From assembly GCA_039936115.1 (NCBI GenBank), contig JBDTIZ010000172.1, positions 1 through 10,813 on the forward strand: a stretch of DNA of 10,813 nt. Reading direction: 5' to 3'. The DNA is from DATIJJ01 sp039936115 (lineage in GTDB: Bacteria > Pseudomonadota > Gammaproteobacteria > DSM-16500). How positions within the stretch are numbered: the stretch's first letter is position 1; each line of letters opens with the position of its first letter. Under the pieces are notes generated by a model, which worked only from the letters and a program-made list of their open reading frames with translations, was not told the origin of the DNA and did no database searches. This document shows positions 6,616 through 10,813 of the stretch, piece by piece. The position numbers and the translations under genes were made by a program.

Positions 6616-8292
6616 ATGTCACTCGAACGGAAAGATGATCGTGCTCCTGATCCAGTAGTTGCATTAATGCAACACCAGCATTTGAAAGTGTCAAGCAATG
6701 GTGTGTGTCATGGCTTGTCGTATCTTGCCGCAAATGCTATTGCACTTGAACAAGTAAAGTCTTATAAAAAAAGAATCGAGACAATTTATGATGCTGCTTT
6801 TTTCGGAAAATTTACCCAGATTCAGTTTGCTAAAGACCAGGCATCCAAAGAGGCACAAAAAGATATTTACGCAGAAGTAAAAACAGAAGATTCGAATGCT
6901 TCTTTTGAAACCTGGTACCAAACATTAGATCATACAGCAAGACTGCAAATACAAGAAAAAATAAATACGAAGACGAAAGAAAAAATATCGCAAACGTACG
7001 ATGAAGCAGCCTTACTTCAATATGAAGATATGCAGATTTTTCTTCAATCAGCTTCCGCACTTCAATTACCTTTTCAATTAACGGATTATTTTCCTGCAGG
7101 AAAAGCCCCGATCGCGCAAGATTCGTTGACTGCTATGTCTCTTGTTATGCCTGTGGCATTAGAAAAACAAGGAGGTTTAGTTGAAGCATCGCAAACAATG
7201 GGCGTGTATTCAGAAAAAAAATTGGCTATGTATTTCACTTATCTCGAAGAAGCGATCAAGAAAAATAAGGCTTTTCCGATGAGTTTTATTTTAGAAGGCG
7301 CTAACCATACTATTACTGTTGGGTATATGCCAAATGAAAAACCACAATGGATTGTTATTAATCCGGGCGCATTTCCAAAATTTTCGCCTGTGGATAATAT
7401 GCAAGCTTTGGCTAAAGCAGTGATGGCAAGTTTTCCAGAAAATGAAAAAGTTGTTTTAGTTAATCGAGTCATTGTTGCTAATGTACATAAAATACAAGCT
7501 ACTGTAATGATAAATACCTGGTTAGATTCTAAAGGACAAGGCATTCTTGCTTCATCGATGAAAGACATTCAAAAAATTACTCCGAAGAAAGCTAAACATA
7601 TAGATCACCAGGGAGGTTCGCTTCTTTTCTTTGCTGCTCAGGAAGGAAATTTAGAAAAAACACATGAGCTATTGAAATTAGGAGCTGATCCTAATTCAGA
7701 TCCAAAAAATAAAAATAAAAAATTGCCTCTTGCTATTGCTATTTTTTCCCAGCGAACTTCAGTAGTAAAAATGTTATTAGAACATAATGCCGATGCAGGT
7801 AAAGAGCTTGATGATACTGGCGAGAAGCCAATTTATTTAGCAGCAAAAATAGGTAATGCAGCAATAGTAGAGCTCTTGCTGGAACACAAAGCTAATCCAA
7901 ATGAGGGTTTTGGCAAAAATCTTAATACACCTCTTCATGTAGCGGCTTTGCTCGGTCATAATGATTCAGTTGAGAAATTAATAAATCATAAAGCTAATTT
8001 AAATGCAAAAAATAAATCGGGCGATTCCGTGCTGGATTTTGCAATTAAAGCGGCGCGAGTAAGCACAGTTGAGTTATTATTAACTCACGGTGCAGAATTC
8101 TCTCGAGCCTCGTATGCAATCGTGCAAACAGCGTTAAGTGCTGAAAAAGACTCAACTAGAAGAGAATCGCTAACAAAAATAAAATCTTTGTTAGAGAGTG
8201 CTGTTCCAGCTTTGAAAGGAGCTAGTCAGTCGACTCCTAAAAAAGAAGAAGATGCTAATTTAGATATTACGCCAAAGAGAATGTCTAGATGA
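6616..8292 (+). CDS. Ankyrin-repeat protein with cysteine-protease-like N-terminus, candidate translocated effector
   Basis: This 558-residue protein has two halves. The N-terminal half (about 1-300) carries SNGVCHGLSYLAANA (27-41), the pattern around the nucleophilic Cys of YopT/papain-like proteases. Further on are NHTITVGY (H231) and QWIVINPGAF (N249), which look like the His strand and the D-P-N-x-G-x-F element of that fold, with Asn where Asp is usual. A lysine/glutamate-rich helical stretch lies at 66-140. The C-terminal half has five ankyrin repeats at about 333-361, 367-397, 402-431, 436-465 and 468-497, several with A-A-x-x-G-[NH] and L-L-x-x-[GK]-A-[DN] signatures. The tail is KKEEDANLDITPKRMSR, and there is no signal peptide or membrane segment. 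The ATG follows GAGG (6608-6611) at 4-nt spacing. Ankyrin repeats bind host proteins in many Legionella and Coxiella type IV effectors, so a host-directed role is plausible but inferred. Protease activity is a hypothesis from three motifs. Confidence 0.88.
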   Translation: MSLERKDDRAPDPVVALMQHQHLKVSSNGVCHGLSYLAANAIALEQVKSYKKRIETIYDAAFFGKFTQIQFAKDQASKEAQKDIYAEVKTEDSNASFETWYQTLDHTARLQIQEKINTKTKEKISQTYDEAALLQYEDMQIFLQSASALQLPFQLTDYFPAGKAPIAQDSLTAMSLVMPVALEKQGGLVEASQTMGVYSEKKLAMYFTYLEEAIKKNKAFPMSFILEGANHTITVGYMPNEKPQWIVINPGAFPKFSPVDNMQALAKAVMASFPENEKVVLVNRVIVANVHKIQATVMINTWLDSKGQGILASSMKDIQKITPKKAKHIDHQGGSLLFFAAQEGNLEKTHELLKLGADPNSDPKNKNKKLPLAIAIFSQRTSVVKMLLEHNADAGKELDDTGEKPIYLAAKIGNAAIVELLLEHKANPNEGFGKNLNTPLHVAALLGHNDSVEKLINHKANLNAKNKSGDSVLDFAIKAARVSTVELLLTHGAEFSRASYAIVQTALSAEKDSTRRESLTKIKSLLESAVPALKGASQSTPKKEEDANLDITPKRMSR

Positions 8293-8295
8293 GTA

Positions 8296-8392
8296 GGGTC
8301 AGGTGCTCGTTTTCGGAATCTTTATCAAAATAATGTGATTAATGAGATTTATTTGAAATTGATAGGCCTTTCGTAAGTGAGCACTTTGACCC
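8296..8392. mobile_element. 97-bp MITE-like element with 13-14-bp imperfect terminal inverted repeats
   Basis: The left end is GGGTCA-GG-TGCTC (8296-8308) and the right end is GAGCA-CTT-TGACCC (8379-8392). They are inverted copies that differ only in a 2- versus 3-base centre. The element starts 3 bases after the ankyrin stop codon and encodes nothing. GGGGTCA...TGACCCC ends are, from memory, common on short dispersed elements in gammaproteobacteria, some mobilised by REP-associated or other transposases. No target duplication was identified. The hairpin-forming ends may also protect or end the upstream mRNA. Confidence 0.5.
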
Positions 8393-8418
8393 CATTTACA
8401 AGAAAATAATAAAGTATA

Positions 8419-8435
8419 ACGATATTTAATATCGT
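8419..8435. repeat. Perfect 17-bp palindrome
   Basis: ACGATATTTAATATCGT has two exact 8-bp arms around a single central T. It lies 26 bases beyond the right end of the MITE-like element. It could be a protein-binding site or another repeat end. No T-run follows, so a terminator is unlikely. Confidence 0.45.
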
Positions 8436-8503
8436 GTCTGTGTAGTTTCGGAGCCGCTTCGTCGCTATCTGTAACCCTAAGCATTCAATATGAACCTCCA
8501 TCG

Positions 8504-8577
8504 TCTTCTTCCTTATCGCACAGAAATCGGTTGTTTGCTGGACAGGTGAAACTGGAGGTCAAATCCGATAAAGAAGA
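8504..8577. repeat. Long-range inverted repeat with 12 paired bases and a bulge
   Basis: TCTTCT (8504-8509) and TTATCG (8513-8518), split by three unpaired bases, are together complementary to CGATAAAGAAGA at 8566-8577, leaving a 47-nt loop. Part of the arms is low-complexity, so chance pairing cannot be excluded. The role is unknown. Confidence 0.3.
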
Positions 8578-8711
8578 TAATGATATTCAACTGGAAAAAT
8601 TGAGACTTGGGTTTACAGTCACCTAAATAAAATGTTTAGCTTTCATAAATCTGCCAAGATTGCTGGGGCTATACTCAAAATATGAAGGTCACCATCCAAC
8701 CACTTAAGGTA

Positions 8712-8994
8712 TTATTCAACTAAATATTGCAAATTTTCTATTAATTTAACAAGCTCAGTCGTTTCTTTTTGAAAAAAAACTTTGTCAATTCCTTCAATGA
8801 TCGGAATAGCCTTTAATACTTGAGTGTGTCCTTTTGCAGTCAGACATAGAGAATAAGCTCGTTTATCTTTTTTGTGAGGTGATCGTTTAATAAGTTTTTT
8901 TTCAGTCAAGGTTGCGACTAAATCGGACATAGACATTTTATCAATTTTTGCATGATCACCTACTTGCTGCTGAGTTACAATATTTTCCGGTAAC
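8712..8994 (-). pseudogene. C-terminal fragment of a MarR-family regulator
   Basis: From about 8994 the minus strand reads LPENIVTQQQVGDHAKIDKM and continues with the recognition helix (SMSDLVATLTEKKLIKR), the wing (PHKKDKRAYSLCLTAKG) and a C-terminal dimerisation helix. This is the second two-thirds of a MarR winged helix-turn-helix repressor. The usual first 35-45 residues (dimerisation helices and the first DNA-binding-domain helix) are absent. In their place the same frame reads MILIDMYFSLMLSQR, which is only an out-of-frame reading of the neighbouring GNAT gene. The frame is open from an ATG at 9047, so a 111-residue product could be made, but it has no ribosome binding site of note. It looks like a deletion remnant. 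MarR proteins normally repress nearby drug- or stress-response genes as dimers; this one probably cannot dimerise properly. Confidence 0.7.
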
Positions 8995-9192
8995 GATGAG
9001 ACCCGCTGGCTCAGCATCAATGAGAAATACATATCGATTAGTATCACTATTATTAAAAAAATGAACTTTAACCTGTTCTATCGTACGATCATTATCATCC
9101 CAGAATTCACGCACATGTGATTCCTGTAACCATTGGTACAATTGCTCACAGTCTTCGGAGGTTAATTTCCTAAACGTAATACTATTATTCAT
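8995..9192 (-). pseudogene. N-terminal fragment of a GNAT acetyltransferase
   Basis: The frame starts at ATG 9192 with MNNSITFRKLTSEDCEQLYQ and continues through WLQESHVREFWDD and NRYVFLIDAEPAG. This is the first third of an aminoglycoside 6'-N-acetyltransferase-like GNAT protein (compare R-x-L-x-x-x-D-x-x-x-L-x-x-W-L-x-x-x-H-V-x-x-x-W). Similarity stops after about residue 66, before the acetyl-CoA-binding motif A, so the fragment cannot be catalytic. The frame runs on for 12 unrelated codons (LIVTGKYCNSAASR region) to a stop at 8956. From about 8994 the DNA instead encodes a MarR fragment in another frame. The start lies 8 bases after the stop of a small upstream gene, with weak GTGA before it, as in an operon. 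Substrate and resistance role are unknown. Confidence 0.72.
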
Positions 9193-9200
9193 ATTTTCAC

Positions 9201-9389
9201 TTATAATTTTGCCCGCAACTTCAAGCTATGTTCAGCAATTTTATCAAACTTATCGTAAATTGAATCATGACGTTTTTTGTCATGTGTCACCCACATTTCA
9301 TTTAATAAGTCATTTTCAAACGATACATTTCCTGTGAGTGTCATAATAAATGTTTCTTTTACTACGAGAATTTGTTTAAAACTCATCAT
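9201..9389 (-). CDS. Small protein of unknown function
   Basis: About 62 residues are encoded between a complete GNAT gene and the broken GNAT/MarR pair, all on the minus strand. The N-terminal part is hydrophobic to neutral (ILVVKETFIMTLTGNVSF). The C-terminal part is charged and helical (DKKRHDSIYDKFDKIAEHSL). No family is recognised, and no membrane segment or signal is convincing. The longest frame starts at 9398, but the GAGGG sequence touches that ATG directly, so translation more likely starts at the fourth codon, ATG at 9389, with 9-nt spacing. It lies about 28 bases behind the upstream GNAT gene's stop and 8 bases before the GNAT fragment's start, as in a translationally linked set. 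It could itself be the truncated end or start of a longer lost protein. Confidence 0.5.
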   Translation of the reverse strand: MMSFKQILVVKETFIMTLTGNVSFENDLLNEMWVTHDKKRHDSIYDKFDKIAEHSLKLRAKL

Positions 9390-9398
9390 ACGACTCAT

Positions 9399-9403
9399 CC
9401 CTC
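9399..9403 (-). promoter_or_regulatory. Ribosome binding site that decides the small gene's start
   Basis: GAGGG reads on the minus strand at 9403-9399. It abuts the first in-frame ATG (9398) with no spacing, which is unusable, but is 9 nt from the ATG at 9389. The ATG at 9386 would be 12 nt away. The 9389 start is therefore preferred. Confidence 0.5.
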
Positions 9404-9417
9404 AAGTGATTTCCCTA

Positions 9418-9837
9418 TTAGTAATTTTTTCTTAAAAAATAAAAAACCGCATTTTTTTGAAACCCGCTCCGTTTAAATTCCACTTGAAAACCAAGTTTTT
9501 TATAAAAATCTAAAGCCTCCCAACTCATTGTGTTGACTGTTGCAAATGTACAAGCATGTGTTAGTCCGTGCTCTAACGCTAATTGCATCAACTGCATACC
9601 ATATCCTTGGCCGCGTATTTGTTCAGCAATCCACAATGTATCGATATGTAATGACCCATAACATATTGCACCAATACAGCCGCCTAATAATTTATTATTC
9701 TCATCACGAATTAAATAAGAAAAAGTTTCAATGGGTTGCATAGCAACCATTTTTTTAGCATGAGTCGCAAGACCTGAATAAAGAATTTGAGTGTCTTCGG
9801 CAGAATGGTTATCTTCATAAACAATCTTGTATGTCAT
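9418..9837 (-). CDS. GNAT-family N-acetyltransferase
   Basis: This 139-residue single-domain protein would transfer acetyl from acetyl-CoA to an amine; the substrate is unknown. The acetyl-CoA pyrophosphate-binding motif A is complete: DTLWIAEQIRGQGYGMQLM, with R75-G-Q-G78-Y-G80 matching [QR]-x-x-G-x-[GA]. The C-terminal signature TVNTMSWEALDFYKKLGFQV (100-119) is the usual motif B region with the Tyr in F-Y-x-K-L-G-F. Length is normal for the family and no lesion is seen. The start at 9837 is backed by AGGA (9845-9848) at 7-nt spacing. It heads a minus-strand set with the small unknown gene and the broken GNAT/MarR pair, and diverges from a second intact GNAT gene 187 bases away. It may be cytoplasmic and act on small molecules or proteins. 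Confidence 0.92.
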   Translation of the reverse strand: MTYKIVYEDNHSAEDTQILYSGLATHAKKMVAMQPIETFSYLIRDENNKLLGGCIGAICYGSLHIDTLWIAEQIRGQGYGMQLMQLALEHGLTHACTFATVNTMSWEALDFYKKLGFQVEFKRSGFQKNAVFYFLRKNY

Positions 9838-10024
9838 TTTCTAATCCTAATATCTTCTTGATCTAATGTTAAAACTTGCTTGCGTCGATAGTTTATGATC
9901 TTTAGCCTTCGGCGTCCAACAATGTTGTCTAGCTAGTTCAATGTAATGAATCGAATTGCATTATAAAATATCAGCTAGTATCATTGCCAATTTTGGCTAA
10001 TCTGAAAGATTTGAGAATTTTAAA
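9838..10024. promoter_or_regulatory. Divergent promoter region between two GNAT genes
   Basis: This 187-base AT-rich gap must carry the promoters of both flanking genes. On the plus strand TATAAA at 9962-9967 is a possible -10 box, with TTCAAT at 9937-9942 as a poor -35 box at 19-bp spacing. No clear minus-strand promoter or operator palindrome stands out. The plus-strand gene is preceded only by a weak GAGA ribosome binding site. Confidence 0.35.
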
Positions 10025-10675
10025 ATGACAACACATATAATTACCTATCGACCTTTGGCGATATCCGAAATTCCTGATTTAATTGACTTTGATAATGTAT
10101 ATTTGAAAGATGTTATGGAAAACATGGGCATTCCTCATCAGCAATTACCGCCCTCTCTTACTATTGATGAGGTTAAAGAATCGTTAGCCAAAAAAAATGA
10201 TGTGGAATGGATATTTTTCAATGATGTCTTAGCAGGCTATCTATGGCTTGAAAAGCAAAATGATTGTATTTATATTGCCGGTGTCGCTATCAAGCCGAAA
10301 TTTTATGGGATTGGTCTGATTCAAAATGTTCTAAATACCGCTGAACAGAAAGCTAAGAAAAATAATTTACCTGCGTGTAGACTCGCTGCAATTCCTATCA
10401 ACGGACGTGCAGTAAATGCTTATTTGAAATATGGTTATAAAATCATTTCCTGTGTTGAGGCACTATTCGGTGTGGAATATCCTGAAAGTTTTCGGTTTAT
10501 TATGGAAAAAAGCTTACTTTCTAAAGGTACTGGACCTTTTACAGAAGAATATGAAATATGTTGTTCTGATTATAAGAAACTGAAGCAAGCTACTGATAAT
10601 GCTTATATCGGCATTCGTTTAATAGGATCAAAAAATCAAAATAATTTAGAAAACACAATTTGCTTTGTGAAGTGA
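10025..10675 (+). CDS. GNAT-family N-acetyltransferase with C-terminal extension
   Basis: This 216-residue protein has a GNAT domain at about 5-160. It opens with YRPLAISEIPDLIDFD, then has EWIFFNDVLAGYLWLEKQND (61-80), the strand IYIAGVAIKP leading into motif A K92-F-Y-G95-I-G97, and NGRAVNAYLKYGYKII (126-141) as motif B. The first residue of motif A is Lys instead of the usual Gln or Arg, a mild deviation; the Gly residues are kept. Residues 161-216 go beyond a standard domain and show no recognised motif (two adjacent Cys at 179-180, otherwise polar). The ATG at 10025 is followed closely by the domain, so the start is sound despite the weak ribosome binding site. It lies divergent to the other intact GNAT gene. 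Substrate is unknown; other GNAT subfamilies cannot be told apart by eye. Confidence 0.85.
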   Translation: MTTHIITYRPLAISEIPDLIDFDNVYLKDVMENMGIPHQQLPPSLTIDEVKESLAKKNDVEWIFFNDVLAGYLWLEKQNDCIYIAGVAIKPKFYGIGLIQNVLNTAEQKAKKNNLPACRLAAIPINGRAVNAYLKYGYKIISCVEALFGVEYPESFRFIMEKSLLSKGTGPFTEEYEICCSDYKKLKQATDNAYIGIRLIGSKNQNNLENTICFVK

Positions 10676-10685
10676 ATGAATAGAA

Positions 10686-10741
10686 AATTCTCGTAAATCG
10701 GATTATTATCTAGATTAGAATTGTCCTGAACCACGAGAATT
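10686..10741. repeat. Inverted repeat with 9-bp perfect arms downstream of the last GNAT gene
   Basis: AATTCTCGT (10686-10694) and ACGAGAATT (10733-10741) are exact complements around a 38-nt loop. The left arm begins 10 bases after the acetyltransferase stop. No T-run follows, so it is probably a dispersed repeat element and not a strong terminator. Confidence 0.4.
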
Positions 10742-10781
10742 GCATCAAGAACTAAGGTTTGTTGCTCTTGCCCATGCTTTT

Positions 10782-10813
10782 GTAGGGGCGAACCTATGTG
10801 TTCGCCCAGTGGC
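10782..10813. repeat. Dispersed palindromic repeat (GGGCGAAC/GTTCGCCC), cut by the window end
   Basis: GTAGGGGCGAACC runs into a perfect 8-bp stem, GGGCGAAC (10786-10793) with GTTCGCCC (10800-10807), around a 6-nt loop. It is much more GC-rich than its surroundings. From memory, GTAGGGGCGAAC...GTTCGCCC is a widespread intergenic repeat in many bacterial genomes. Its right boundary lies outside or close to the window edge. Confidence 0.6.

Larger units (their letters stand above)
8293..8711. other. 419-base gene-free stretch rich in inverted repeats
   Basis: This lies between the stop of the ankyrin gene and the end of the minus-strand MarR fragment. It holds a MITE-like element (8296-8392), a perfect palindrome (8419-8435) and a long bulged stem (8504-8577), listed separately. 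A plus-strand frame is open from about 8418 to a TAA near 8626 and ends with a charged stretch (KLEVKSDKEDNDIQLEKLRL). It has no usable start or ribosome binding site, and might be a relic of a lost gene. A 61-codon minus-strand frame at 8299-8484 overlaps the repeats and was not called. No tRNA or clear terminator is present. Confidence 0.5.

Noticed and set aside
7239..7568. Minus-strand frame of 109 codons inside the ankyrin gene
   Set aside because: It lies wholly antisense to a well-supported coding region and has no motif or ribosome binding site.
8299..8484. Minus-strand frame of 61 codons starting MLRVTDSDEAAPK
   Set aside because: It runs through the MITE-like element and the 17-bp palindrome, has no ribosome binding site and no family resemblance.
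8712..9192. A genuine MarR-GNAT fusion regulator
   Set aside because: The known fusion has MarR first and GNAT second in one frame; here the order is reversed, the frames differ and both parts are truncated.

Overview
The window is AT-rich and reads like an accessory stretch of a host-associated gammaproteobacterium, most plausibly of the Legionellales/Coxiella/Berkiella kind. The reasons are an ankyrin-repeat protein with a cysteine-protease-like N-terminus (a typical effector layout there), a second effector-like orphan protein, a Cho/UvrC-type exonuclease/GIY-YIG fusion, several small acetyltransferases, and many decayed genes and repeats. The taxonomic call is inference from gene content; no rRNA or core gene is present to confirm it.

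Left part (1-1622): the window opens inside an array of 23-bp tandem repeats of the kind found at the ends of IS21-family insertion sequences. It has no intact transposase. About 450 bases of decayed sequence follow, perhaps including an IS630-type transposase relic, then a minus-strand orphan gene of 348 codons with a Ser/Thr/Pro-rich linker and a charged C-terminus.

Envelope block (1862-4535, minus strand): a small BON-domain lipoprotein with a strong ribosome binding site lies upstream of an MMPL/RND exporter. They are separated by 106 bases that hold a dispersed palindromic repeat. The two may form one transcription unit.

Central plus-strand genes (5076-8292): first comes an intact 459-codon homologue of the DnaQ exonuclease plus GIY-YIG (Cho-like) family. 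Nearly all catalytic residues of both nuclease domains are replaced, while the UvrC-type four-cysteine motif is kept. Next is a 558-codon ankyrin protein with a Cys-His-Asn arrangement like YopT-type proteases. A near-perfect 18-bp palindrome lies just upstream of it.

Right part (8293-10813): a MITE-like element and other inverted repeats are followed by a minus-strand cluster. The cluster holds an intact GNAT acetyltransferase, a short unknown gene, and a deletion chimera that joins the start of a second GNAT gene, out of frame, to the end of a MarR regulator gene. A third, divergent GNAT gene with an extra C-terminal segment follows. The window ends in a dispersed palindromic repeat.

The most unusual item is the apparently doubly inactivated nuclease. 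The ankyrin/protease-like gene is the best effector candidate. No CRISPR array, tRNA, rRNA or complete transposase was seen.
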